DNA of 64,000 nucleotides from positions 6,200,001-6,264,000 of the forward strand of contig NZ_CP107918.1 of assembly GCF_036014195.1 (NCBI RefSeq), written 5' to 3'. The notes under the pieces are model-generated. The model saw only the letters and a list, made by a program, of their open reading frames with translations, made no database searches and was not told where the DNA came from. How positions within the stretch are numbered: the stretch's first letter is position 1; every line of letters begins with the position of its first letter. The translations under genes were made by a program, and so were the position numbers. The stretch is from Streptomyces sp. NBC_00442 (GTDB taxonomy: Bacteria; Actinomycetota; Actinomycetes; Streptomycetales; Streptomycetaceae). Below are positions 45,208 through 53,931 of the stretch, piece by piece.

Positions 45208-45220
45208 AAGTTTTCACAAG
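45201..45220. promoter_or_regulatory. Rex (redox sensor) operator upstream of adhE
   Basis: CTTGTGAAAGTTTTCACAAG, a perfect 20-base palindrome. Its core TTGTGAA-NNNN-TTCACAA equals the Rex consensus as I know it from Streptomyces. Rex is a NADH-sensing repressor. It covers the stop codon of the SPFH gene and lies about 205 bases before the adhE start; the rest of 45221-45425 holds no gene. Confidence 0.85.
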
Positions 45221-45425
45221 CGCACAGGGGTCCTAAGTCCTCAGGTATCCATGCAGCTCAGCGGCGTGTTTTTGATGACGTCCGGTCAGCTGGAAGGACC
45301 TTCTGCCCTCGGGAACAGGGCTTTGTCGGGCCCGCGAGCACCGCGAACAGATGTCGAATGGAGACATCGGACAAAGCATCGCAACGCTCGCATGCTCGTA
45401 GCGCTCGACAGAAGGAGTTCCTGCC

Positions 45426-48119
45426 ATGGAGGCCAAGAACACCGAGGACGTCATGACCGAGGGAGGCGTCACGGCCACCGTCGACGCCACGGCCGCCGCC
45501 GACGCCACGGCCGCGGGAAACGTCACGAGCGCCGAGATCATGGTCGACGCGCTGGTGCGGGGGGCCCAGGAGGCCCTCGGCCGGTTCGAGACGTTCACCC
45601 AGGAGCAGGTCGACCACATCGTCAAGAAGGCCTCGCTCGCCGCGCTGGGCGAGCACGGCGAACTGGCCCGGCTCGCCGTCGAGGAGACCGGCCGCGGCCT
45701 CTTCGAGGACAAGGCCGTCAAGAACCTCTTCGCCTGCGAGCACGTCGTCAACTCGATGCGGGGCCTGAAGACCGCCGGGGTGATCAGCCGCGACGAACTG
45801 AACGGCATCACCGAGATCGCCGAACCCGTCGGCGTCATCTGCGCGATGACCCCGGTCACCAACCCCACCTCGACGACCCTCTTCAAGGCGCTGATCGCCC
45901 TGAAGACCCGTAACCCGATCGTCTTCGCCTTCCACCCCTCCGCACAGAACTGCTCGGCGGCGGCCGCCCGGGTGGTGCGCGACGCCGCGATCGCGGCCGG
46001 GGCGCCCGAGGGCTGTGTGCAGTGGATCGAGACCCCGTCGATGGAGGCCACCGGGCTCCTGATGAACCACGAGGGCGTCTCCACCATCCTGGCCACCGGC
46101 GGCAACGCCATGGTCAAGGCCGCCTACTCCTGCGGCAAGCCCGCGCTGGGCGTCGGCGCGGGCAACGTACCGGCGTACGTCACCAGGAGCGGCAAGCTCG
46201 CCCGTGCCGTGCACGACATCGTGCTCTCCAAGTCCTTCGACCACGGCATGATCTGCGCCTCGGAACAGGCCGTCATCCTCGACAAGGAGGTGTACGAGCG
46301 GGGCCTCGCCGAGTTCCAGCGGCTGGGTGCATACGTCCTGAGCGCGGCCGAGAAGACCAAGCTGGAGGAGTTCGTCTTCGGCACCACCGCCTTCGCGAGC
46401 AACTGCGCGGGCGCCAGGCTCAACGCCGCGGTCGTCGGCAAGTCGCCCCGGTGGATCGCCGAACAGGCGGGCTTCGAGGTGCCGGAGACCACCTCGGTCC
46501 TGGTCGCCGAGTGCGCGGAGGCCGGCGAGGGCGAGCCCCTCACCCGCGAGAAGCTGTCCCCGGTCCTGGCCGCCCTCAAGGCCGACTCCACCGAACACGG
46601 CCTCCAACTCTCCGCTCGCATGGTCGAGTTCCACGGCCTGGGTCACAGCGCCGCCATCCACACCGAGGACGACGAGCTCGCCGAGGAGTTCGGCAAGCGC
46701 GTCAAGGCGATCCGCGTGATCGTGAACGCGCCCTCCACCTTCGGCGGCATCGGCGACGTCTACAACGCCTTCCTGCCCTCCCTCACCCTCGGCTGCGGCT
46801 CCTACGGGCACAACTCGGTGTCCAACAACGTCTCCGCGGTCAACCTCGTCAACGTCAAGCGGATCGGACGGCGCAACAACAACATGCAGTGGTTCAAGGT
46901 TCCGCCGAAGATCTACTTCGAGCGCAACTCCATCCGCTACCTCGGCGAGATGGACGGCCTGAAGCGGGTCACGATCGTCACCGACAAGACGATGGGCAGG
47001 CTCGGCTTCGTCCAGAAGGTCAGCGACATCCTCCGGGCCCGCCCCGGCTCGGTCGTCCTCCAGGTCATCGACACCGTCGAGCCCAACCCGGAGCTGTCGA
47101 CGGTACGGGCCGGCGCCGCGATGATGCGCGACTTCGAGCCGGACACGATCGTCGCGCTCGGCGGCGGCTCGGCCATGGACGCCGCCAAGATCATGTGGCT
47201 GATGTACGAGCACCCGGAGGTCGAGTTCGCGGACACGAAGGAGAAGTTCTTCGACATCCGCAAGCGCGCCTACACCTTCCCGGCGCTCGGCGAGAAGGCC
47301 CAGCTGGTCGCCATCCCGACCACCTCGGGAACGGGCAGCGAGGTCACCCCCTTCGCGGTCATCTCCGACCCGGAGGCCGCGCAGAAGTACCCGCTGGCCG
47401 ACTACGCGCTCACGCCGAACGTCGCGATCGTCGACCCGGTGCTCCCGATGGGCCTGCCCGCCACCGTGACCGCCGACTCCGGCTTCGACGCCCTGACCCA
47501 CGCCACCGAGGCGTACGTCTCGGTCTACTCCAACGACTACACCGACGGCCTCTGCCTCCAGGCCATCAAGCTGATCTTCGAGAACCTGGAGCGCTGCGTG
47601 GTGGACGGGGCGGCCGACCCCGAGGCGCGCGAGAAGATGCACAACGCCTCGACGGTGGCGGGCATGGCCTTCGCCAACGCCTTCCTCGGCCTGGTGCACG
47701 CCATGGCGCACACCCTCGGCAACACCTTCCACGTCGCCCACGGCCGCACCAACGCGCTGCTCCTGCCGCACGTCATCCGGCACAACGGCCAGGTGTCCGG
47801 GAAGGCGACCCCGTGGCCGAAGGCCGAGGTCTACCGGGCCCCGGAGCGCTTCCAGGAGATCGCCAGGATGCTGGGCCTGCCGGCCGCGACCCCCGAGGAG
47901 GGCGTCGAGTCCTACGCGCGGGCCGTCGAGGACCTGCGCGCCAAGTGCGGCATCCCCGCCTCCTTCCAGGAGGAGGGCGTCGACGAGAGCGCCTTCATCG
48001 AGGCCCTGCCGGTCCAGGCGATGAACGCCTACGCCGACCAGTGCGCCCCGGCCAACCCGCGGATGCCGATGATCGACGACATGAAGGAGCTCATGACGCG
48101 GGCGTACTACGGCAAGTAG
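45426..48119 (+). CDS. adhE: Bifunctional acetaldehyde-CoA / alcohol dehydrogenase
   Basis: 897-residue cytoplasmic enzyme reducing acetyl-CoA to acetaldehyde and ethanol, regenerating NAD. Seen: N-terminal aldehyde dehydrogenase half with the catalytic Cys in FDHGMICASEQ (residue ~277), a linker near 450, then an iron-dependent alcohol dehydrogenase half with GGGSAMDAAKIMW and the metal site HAMAHTLGNTFHVAHG. GAAGGAG lies before ATG 45426. Regulation by Rex is strongly suggested by the palindrome at 45201-45220. An anaerobic-type enzyme in an aerobic mycelial organism fits NADH overload during oxygen limitation (inference). Confidence 0.97.
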   Translation: MEAKNTEDVMTEGGVTATVDATAAADATAAGNVTSAEIMVDALVRGAQEALGRFETFTQEQVDHIVKKASLAALGEHGELARLAVEETGRGLFEDKAVKNLFACEHVVNSMRGLKTAGVISRDELNGITEIAEPVGVICAMTPVTNPTSTTLFKALIALKTRNPIVFAFHPSAQNCSAAAARVVRDAAIAAGAPEGCVQWIETPSMEATGLLMNHEGVSTILATGGNAMVKAAYSCGKPALGVGAGNVPAYVTRSGKLARAVHDIVLSKSFDHGMICASEQAVILDKEVYERGLAEFQRLGAYVLSAAEKTKLEEFVFGTTAFASNCAGARLNAAVVGKSPRWIAEQAGFEVPETTSVLVAECAEAGEGEPLTREKLSPVLAALKADSTEHGLQLSARMVEFHGLGHSAAIHTEDDELAEEFGKRVKAIRVIVNAPSTFGGIGDVYNAFLPSLTLGCGSYGHNSVSNNVSAVNLVNVKRIGRRNNNMQWFKVPPKIYFERNSIRYLGEMDGLKRVTIVTDKTMGRLGFVQKVSDILRARPGSVVLQVIDTVEPNPELSTVRAGAAMMRDFEPDTIVALGGGSAMDAAKIMWLMYEHPEVEFADTKEKFFDIRKRAYTFPALGEKAQLVAIPTTSGTGSEVTPFAVISDPEAAQKYPLADYALTPNVAIVDPVLPMGLPATVTADSGFDALTHATEAYVSVYSNDYTDGLCLQAIKLIFENLERCVVDGAADPEAREKMHNASTVAGMAFANAFLGLVHAMAHTLGNTFHVAHGRTNALLLPHVIRHNGQVSGKATPWPKAEVYRAPERFQEIARMLGLPAATPEEGVESYARAVEDLRAKCGIPASFQEEGVDESAFIEALPVQAMNAYADQCAPANPRMPMIDDMKELMTRAYYGK

Positions 48120-48140
48120 GCCCGCGGGTCCCGGCGGGCA

Positions 48141-48171
48141 CAGGGCCGCCCGTCGCGGGCGGGCGGCCCTG
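48141..48171 (+). terminator. Terminator of adhE
   Basis: Perfect 12-bp stem CAGGGCCGCCCG / CGGGCGGCCCTG with a 7-base loop, 21 bases past the stop codon. Confidence 0.85.
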
Positions 48172-48312
48172 CGCCATGTCGCCGGGGGCCGGTCGAGCCT
48201 CCGGCGGCCCGGTCACGTCTTCAGGTGCTCGGACCGGGCCGCGCCTGTGCGCTCGGCTCCATCCGCCTTACGGAGAGGGCGTGTTCGGCCGGGCCGGAGC
48301 GGCGCGGGATGC

Positions 48313-49359
48313 TCACACGCCTGACGGCCGCTCGGCTGCCGGCCACTCGCTTGCCGGCCGCTCGCCGCGGTCGCGGTTCAGACCGGCCAGGACCACGGTG
48401 ATGACGGCGCCGGCCACCGCCCAGATCGAGAGCACCAGGAGCGGGCCGGTGACCGCCTCGCCCCTGAAGTACGCGATCGAGCGCGCCGACCAGGTGCCGG
48501 CGCCGGGCGGAAGACCCGGTCCGATCGTCCGCCAGAACGGCGGGAGCAGCGGATACGGATAGGCGCCGCCCGCGCTCGGATTGCCGAGGACGACGATGAC
48601 GAGGATCGCGAGGCCGATGCCGACGACACCGGCGAGCCCCTGGAAGGCGAGCGTCGTGGCGCCCACCGCGAACACGACGAGCGCGCCGAGCCCGGCCAGG
48701 CCGAGATAGCTGCCCGGCAGCGCGCCGAGCACCGGCCCGATGATGAGCGAGCCGAGCAGCCCCGCGGCGATCGAGTACACCGCGAGCACCGCGAGCCGGA
48801 TCAGCGCGCGATGGGTGTTGGCGGGCCGGGCGCCCGCGCTGATCGCCAGGATCGCGGCACACAGATAGCCGCCCACGCACCAGCCGACGACGAGGTAGAA
48901 CGCGGACAGAGTGCGCGAGTCGCCCGCGGAACCGGGGGCGACGTCGACCACCTCGACGGTGCGCCGCTGCGCCTTCTCGGCAGCCGTCGTGATCGTTTCC
49001 ACGGCCTGTGCGAGCGAGGCCCCGCCGCCGCTCGCCACGAACAGCTTGTCGGTGGTGCCCCGGGGGTCGACGAGCAGCGCCCCGTCGATGCTGCGGTCAC
49101 GCATCTGCCGCAGGGCGTCGGCCGCGTTCTCGGCCGTCCGTACGTCGAGCGGATCGCCGGGCAGTGAGCCGAGACGCTGGGTGAGCTGACCGCTGATCTG
49201 CTGGGGCGCGACCACGGCGAAGGGAATGTCCTTCGGCTTGGGGTTGTGGAAGGCGCCCGCGTAGGACGCGATGAAGGCGACCATCAGTCCCAGTACGCCG
49301 ATGACCAGCAGGGCGGCCCGCACGGTGACGGCGTTCTTCACCTCGTCGACGAAAGTCAT
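48313..49359 (-). CDS. ABC-2/DUF3533-like membrane protein
   Basis: 348 residues. Seen: one N-terminal membrane helix (AALLVIGVLGLMVAFIASYAG), an extracellular domain of about 150 residues with FAVVAPQQISGQLTQRLGSLP, DALRQMRDRSIDGALLVD, then five to six C-terminal helices (ILAISAG..., AAGLLGSLIIGPVLG, LGALVVFAVGATTLAF). The layout resembles YhgE/Pip and DUF3533 membrane proteins related to ABC-2 permeases. There is no ATPase gene next to it, so a transport role is uncertain. ATG 49359 is chosen; the open frame extends 76 codons upstream without family sequence. Confidence 0.75.
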   Translation of the reverse strand: MTFVDEVKNAVTVRAALLVIGVLGLMVAFIASYAGAFHNPKPKDIPFAVVAPQQISGQLTQRLGSLPGDPLDVRTAENAADALRQMRDRSIDGALLVDPRGTTDKLFVASGGGASLAQAVETITTAAEKAQRRTVEVVDVAPGSAGDSRTLSAFYLVVGWCVGGYLCAAILAISAGARPANTHRALIRLAVLAVYSIAAGLLGSLIIGPVLGALPGSYLGLAGLGALVVFAVGATTLAFQGLAGVVGIGLAILVIVVLGNPSAGGAYPYPLLPPFWRTIGPGLPPGAGTWSARSIAYFRGEAVTGPLLVLSIWAVAGAVITVVLAGLNRDRGERPASEWPAAERPSGV

Positions 49360-49525
49360 GCCCCTACGCTCTGCCGCGCCGCGCACGCACGCAGTCGGGG
49401 CGGGGCCGAATGGCTGAGCCCGGCCGTCCGGCTGTCGGGGCGGGCCGCCCGCTGCCACGCTGGGGGAGAGCAGGCCCCCGGGGCCGCAGCCCCGGGGCAT
49501 ACGCAGCACGTGACAGGAGCACCCC

Positions 49526-50311
49526 ATGCTGACCTCCACACAGGTGCCGGGCGGGCCGAACTGGTTCGACCTCGGCGCCCCCGACATCGACGCGGCCGTC
49601 TCCTTCTACACCGGCCTGTTCGACTGGCGGTTCCAGTCCGCGGGGCCGGAGGCCGGGGGCTACGGCTTCTTCCAGAAGGACGGCCGGACGCTGGGCGCGG
49701 TGGGCCCGCTCGACCAGGGTGCGAGCCCCGCGTGGACCGTGTACTTCCGCACCGTCGACGCCGACGCCACCGCCAAGGCGGTCGAGCGGGCGGGCGGCAC
49801 GGTCCGCTTCCCGCCCATGGACGTCTTCACGGCCGGCCGGATGGCGGGCTTCACCGATCCGACGGGCGCCGAGTTCGCCGTGTGGCAGCCCGGGGACACC
49901 GATGGCATCGAGATCGTCAACGACCCCGGCAGCGTCAGCTGGATCGAGCTCTACACCACCGACGCCGCCGCGGCGAAGTCCTTCTACGGCTCGGTCCTGT
50001 CGTGGGAGACCCGTGACATGCCGGTGGACGCGGGCATCGACTACGCGATCGCCGGACCGGCCGGGGGCGGTGAGCGGACCATGCACGGCGGCATCATGCA
50101 GCTGCCCCGGGAGAACCTGGACGCCGGATCGACCTCCGAGTGGCATCCCTACTTCGAGGTCGAGGACTGCGACGCCGCGGTCGCGACCGCCCAGGAGCTC
50201 GGTGCGACGATCATCATCGGGGCCATGGAGACCCCGGGTGCGGGACGCATCGCCATGATGCTCGACCCCTTCGGCGCCCCTTTCGCGGTCATCAAGAGCG
50301 CCACGGCCTGA
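49526..50311 (+). CDS. Two-domain VOC (glyoxalase/bleomycin-resistance) protein
   Basis: 261 residues, two VOC beta-alpha-beta-beta-beta domains: WFDLGAPDIDAAVSFYTGLFDW ... GFTDPTGAEFAVWQPG, and WIELYTTDAAAAKSFYGSVLSWE ... MMLDPFGAPFAVIKS. Metal-dependent enzymes or antibiotic-binding proteins in this superfamily; function cannot be chosen. AGGAG precedes ATG 49526. Monocistronic, with its own terminator. Confidence 0.9.
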   Translation: MLTSTQVPGGPNWFDLGAPDIDAAVSFYTGLFDWRFQSAGPEAGGYGFFQKDGRTLGAVGPLDQGASPAWTVYFRTVDADATAKAVERAGGTVRFPPMDVFTAGRMAGFTDPTGAEFAVWQPGDTDGIEIVNDPGSVSWIELYTTDAAAAKSFYGSVLSWETRDMPVDAGIDYAIAGPAGGGERTMHGGIMQLPRENLDAGSTSEWHPYFEVEDCDAAVATAQELGATIIIGAMETPGAGRIAMMLDPFGAPFAVIKSATA

Positions 50312-50317
50312 CCCCGG

Positions 50318-50351
50318 CGGGCACCTGCCGGAGCGGTCCGGCAGGTGCCCG
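50318..50351 (+). terminator. Terminator of the VOC gene
   Basis: Perfect 15-bp stem CGGGCACCTGCCGGA / TCCGGCAGGTGCCCG, loop GCGG, seven bases after the stop codon. Confidence 0.9.
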
Positions 50352-50361
50352 TTCGAACATG

Positions 50362-50391
50362 TCGCACGTACGTTCGAAACTGGTCTATGGT
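50362..50391 (+). promoter_or_regulatory. LexA-like SOS box and promoter of dnaE2
   Basis: TCGCACGTACGTTCGA at 50362-50377 matches TCGAAC-N4-GTTCGA with one mismatch. A -10 like TATGGT lies at 50386-50391. GTTCGAA also occurs at 50351-50357 and 50372-50378, 21 bases apart. Control by LexA is inferred from the box and the gene type. Confidence 0.7.
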
Positions 50392-50433
50392 GGAAGGGAG
50401 GGGGTGGTGAGAACGGATCGGTAGGAGGTGCGG

Positions 50434-53400
50434 ATGCCCGGCTTCACGCATCTGCACACCGTTTCCGGGTTCTCCCTGCGGTACGGGGCCTCCCACCCGG
50501 AGCGGCTGGCCGAACGCGCCGCCGACCGCGGCATGGACGCCCTCGCGCTGACCGACCGGGACACCCTCGCGGGCACGGTCCGCTTCGCCAAGGCCTGTGC
50601 CGAGGCGGGAATCCGGCCGCTGTTCGGAGTCGACCTCGCCGTGCCGGAACACCTCGCGGACGTGGGCCACACCCGGGGCCGGGCCCGGCGCACCCCCGTG
50701 CGGGGCGGCGCGTTCGTCGACGAATCCGCCCCCAGGGTCACCTTCCTCGCCCGTGACGGCGCGACCGGCTGGGCCGAGCTGTGCCGCCTGGTCAGCGCCG
50801 CGCACACCGCCGAGGGGCGCCCGCTCCTGAGCCCTGCCGATCTGCCCGCCGAAGGACTCACCGTGCTGCTCGGCCCGGCCTCCGAGATCGGCCGCGCGCT
50901 CAGTGCCGGCCGCCCCGACCGGGCCGCGCGGCTGCTCGCGCCCTGGCGGGAGATCTACGGCGACGCGCTCCGCCTCGAAGCCGTCCACCACGGGCTGCGG
51001 GGGACCGGCCCCGGCTCCCTCCGGCTCGCCGCGCGCACCGTCGGCTTCGCCGCCGACCAGGGCGTACGCGCCGTCCTCACCAACGCCGCGCGCTACGCCG
51101 ACCCCGGGCAGGGCCCGGTCGCCGACGTGCTCGACGCGGCGCGGCGCCTGGTGCCGGTGCGGGCGCCGTTCGACAGCGGCGAGCGCTGGCTCAAGGGCCC
51201 GGACGCCATGTTCAAGATCGCCGAGCGGGTCGCGGAGGCGGCCGGCTGGCGGCGCGACGTCGCCCACCGCCTGCTCGCCATGACCGAGGAGACCGCGGCC
51301 GCATGCCTCGTCGACCCCCAGGACGACCTCGGCATCAAGACCTTCGCCCACTTCCCCGAGCCACACCTGGTCGGCGCGGCCGACCGTACCCCGCAGCGCG
51401 TCCTCGCCTCGCGGGCCGCCGCCGGCATGGTGCTGCACGGCTACGCGGGCCGGCGCGCGTACTGGGAGCGGATGCACCACGAGCTGGACATCATCGCGCA
51501 CTGGGGATTCGCCTCGTACTTCCTCACCGTCGCCCAAGTCGTCGACGACGTACGGGAGATGGGCATCCGGGTGGCGGCGCGCGGCTCCGGCGCGGGCTCG
51601 CTCGTCAACCACCTCCTCGGCATCGCCCACGCCGACCCCGTCGAGAACGGGCTCCTGATGGAGCGCTTCCTGTCCAAGCAGCGGCCGGTGCTGCCCGACA
51701 TCGACATCGACGTGGAGTCCGCCCGCCGGCTCGACGTCTACCGCGCGATCATCGACCGCTTCGGCACCGAGCGGGTCGCCACCGTCTCCATGCCCGAGAC
51801 CTATCGGGTGCGGCACGCGATCCGGGACGTGGGCGCCGCCCTGTCCATGGACCCGGCCGTGATCGACGAGATCGCCAAGTCCTTCCCGCACATCCGGGCC
51901 CGCGACGCCCGCGCCGCCCTGAAGGAACTCCCCGAACTGCGTTCCCTGGCAGGGGAGATGGAGAAGTACGGCAAGCTCTGGGAGCTCGTCGAAGCGCTGG
52001 ACGCCCTGCCGCGCGGCATCGCCATGCACCCGTGCGGCGTGCTCCTCTCGGACGCCTCGCTGCTGCGCCGCACCCCGGTGATGCCCACCAGCGGCGAGGG
52101 GTTCCCCATGTCCCAGTTCGACAAGGAGGACGTGGAGGACCTCGGCCTGCTCAAGCTGGACGTCCTGGGCGTACGGATGCAGTCCGCGATGGCCCATGCC
52201 GTGGCCGAGATCGGCCGGGCCACCGGCGAGGAGCTCGACATCGACGACCCCGCGCAGGTCCCGCCGGGCGACGGCGCGACCTATCGACTCATCGCCTCCA
52301 CCGAGACGTTGGGCTGCTTCCAGATCGAATCGCCCGGCCAGCGCGACCTGGTGGGCCGGCTCCAGCCGTCGACCTTCCACGACCTCGTCGTCGACATCTC
52401 GCTGTTCCGGCCCGGCCCGGTGGCCGCCGACATGGTGCGCCCCTTCATCGAGGCCCGGCACGGCCGGGCCCCGGTCCGCTTCCCGCACCCCGACCTGGCC
52501 GACGCGCTGCGCGACACCTACGGCGTGGTCGTCTTCCACGAGCAGATCATCGAGATCGTGAACATCATGACCGGCTGCGGCAGGGGCGAGGCCGACCGGG
52601 TGCGGCGCGGGCTGTCCGACCCTCAGTCGCAGGCGCGCATCAAGGTCTGGTTCGCCCGGCGCGCCCAGGAGCGGGGCTACGCGCCCGAGGTGATCGCCCG
52701 CACCTGGGAGATCGTCGAGGCCTTCGGGTCGTACGGGTTCTGCAAGGCGCACGCCGTCGCCTTCGCCGTGCCGACCTACCAGTCGGCCTGGCTCAAGGCG
52801 CACCACCCGGCCGCCTTCTACGCCGGACTGCTCACCCACGACCCCGGGATGTATCCGAAGCGCCTGCTCCTCGCGGACGCGCGGCGGCGCGGGGTGCCGA
52901 TCCTGCCGGTGGACGTGAACCGTTCCTCGGCCGCACACATAATCGAACTGGTGTCCGGTACGTGGGGGGTGCGGCTCGCGCTCCGCGACGTCCACGGGAT
53001 CAGCGAGGCCGAGAGCGCCCGCATCGAGGCCGGCCGGCCCTACGCCTCGCTGCGCGACTTCTGGCAGCGGGCCAGGCCCAGCCGGCCGGTGGCCGAGCGA
53101 CTCGCCCGGATCGGCGCGCTCGACGCGTTCGGCGGCAACCGGCGCGACCTGCTGCTCCACCTCTCCGAACTCCACGGCACACGTCACGCGGCCGGCGGTC
53201 AACTCCCTCTGGACGGAGGCGCCTTGACGGCCGGCGCGGGCCTGCCCGACCTGGACGGGGCGGAACGGCTCAGCGCCGAACTCGGCGTCCTCGGCATGGA
53301 CGCCTCGCGCCACCTGATGGAGGACCACACCGCCTTCCTGCGCGAACTCGGCGTCGTCTCCGCCAAGCGACTGCGTGCCGCCGAGCACGGGCAGACCGTC

Positions 53401-53931
53401 CTGGTCGCGGGCGCCAAGGCGGCCACCCAGACCCCGCCGATCCGCTCCGGCAAGCGGGTCGTCTTCAGCACCCTCGACGACGGCACGGGGCTGGTCGACC
53501 TGGCCTTCTTCGACGACAGTCACGACGCCTGCGCCTACACCGTCTTCCACTCCTGGCTCCTGCTCGTGCGCGGCGTGGTGCAGCGCCGCGGCCCGCGCAG
53601 CCTCAGCGTGGTGGGCGCTCGCGCCTGGAACCTCGCCGAACTCGTGGAACTGCGCCGCGAGGGCGGCCTCGACGCGGTCGCGGCCCGCCTCGCCGCCCCG
53701 CCCGAACGGACCGGCCCCGCCGAAGCGGCCGAACGGTCCGGAGTGGCGGAACGGTCCGGAGCGGCGGAGCCGGCTGCCGCGACGACGGCCGGGCCGTCCA
53801 CCGACAACGGCCGCCGCATCCACCTGTCCACCGGCTACGAACTGAACCCCTGGGCGGACCTGCGCCCGGCGGGCGAACAGGCCGCCACCGGACGGAAGTT
53901 GTGGCACTCCAGCCCAGGGAGCGCGGGATGA
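50434..53931 (+). CDS. dnaE2: Error-prone DNA polymerase III alpha subunit DnaE2
   Basis: Translesion polymerase of 1165 residues, induced by DNA damage. Seen: N-terminal PHP domain starting FTHLHTVSGFSLRYGASHPE, polymerase catalytic aspartates in PDIDIDVESARRL, GRGEADRVRRGLSDPQSQ, YGFCKAHAVAFAV, a QLPLDGG that fits a clamp-binding motif, and an OB-fold VFSTLDDGTGLVDLAFF. A tandem 18-base repeat near 53730-53775 encodes ERSG units in the C-terminal linker. ATG 50434 has AGGAGG five bases upstream. The stop overlaps the next gene as ATGA. Confidence 0.96.
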   Translation: MPGFTHLHTVSGFSLRYGASHPERLAERAADRGMDALALTDRDTLAGTVRFAKACAEAGIRPLFGVDLAVPEHLADVGHTRGRARRTPVRGGAFVDESAPRVTFLARDGATGWAELCRLVSAAHTAEGRPLLSPADLPAEGLTVLLGPASEIGRALSAGRPDRAARLLAPWREIYGDALRLEAVHHGLRGTGPGSLRLAARTVGFAADQGVRAVLTNAARYADPGQGPVADVLDAARRLVPVRAPFDSGERWLKGPDAMFKIAERVAEAAGWRRDVAHRLLAMTEETAAACLVDPQDDLGIKTFAHFPEPHLVGAADRTPQRVLASRAAAGMVLHGYAGRRAYWERMHHELDIIAHWGFASYFLTVAQVVDDVREMGIRVAARGSGAGSLVNHLLGIAHADPVENGLLMERFLSKQRPVLPDIDIDVESARRLDVYRAIIDRFGTERVATVSMPETYRVRHAIRDVGAALSMDPAVIDEIAKSFPHIRARDARAALKELPELRSLAGEMEKYGKLWELVEALDALPRGIAMHPCGVLLSDASLLRRTPVMPTSGEGFPMSQFDKEDVEDLGLLKLDVLGVRMQSAMAHAVAEIGRATGEELDIDDPAQVPPGDGATYRLIASTETLGCFQIESPGQRDLVGRLQPSTFHDLVVDISLFRPGPVAADMVRPFIEARHGRAPVRFPHPDLADALRDTYGVVVFHEQIIEIVNIMTGCGRGEADRVRRGLSDPQSQARIKVWFARRAQERGYAPEVIARTWEIVEAFGSYGFCKAHAVAFAVPTYQSAWLKAHHPAAFYAGLLTHDPGMYPKRLLLADARRRGVPILPVDVNRSSAAHIIELVSGTWGVRLALRDVHGISEAESARIEAGRPYASLRDFWQRARPSRPVAERLARIGALDAFGGNRRDLLLHLSELHGTRHAAGGQLPLDGGALTAGAGLPDLDGAERLSAELGVLGMDASRHLMEDHTAFLRELGVVSAKRLRAAEHGQTVLVAGAKAATQTPPIRSGKRVVFSTLDDGTGLVDLAFFDDSHDACAYTVFHSWLLLVRGVVQRRGPRSLSVVGARAWNLAELVELRREGGLDAVAARLAAPPERTGPAEAAERSGVAERSGAAEPAAATTAGPSTDNGRRIHLSTGYELNPWADLRPAGEQAATGRKLWHSSPGSAG

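Noticed and set aside
45258..47783. 841-residue open frame antisense to adhE
   Set aside because: It is the mirror of a highly conserved gene on the plus strand. Antisense frames stay open easily at this GC content, and it shows no family motifs.
50351..50378. GTTCGAA pair as a second regulator site
   Set aside because: The right copy is already part of the LexA-like box and the left copy touches the VOC terminator stem; no separate role is needed.
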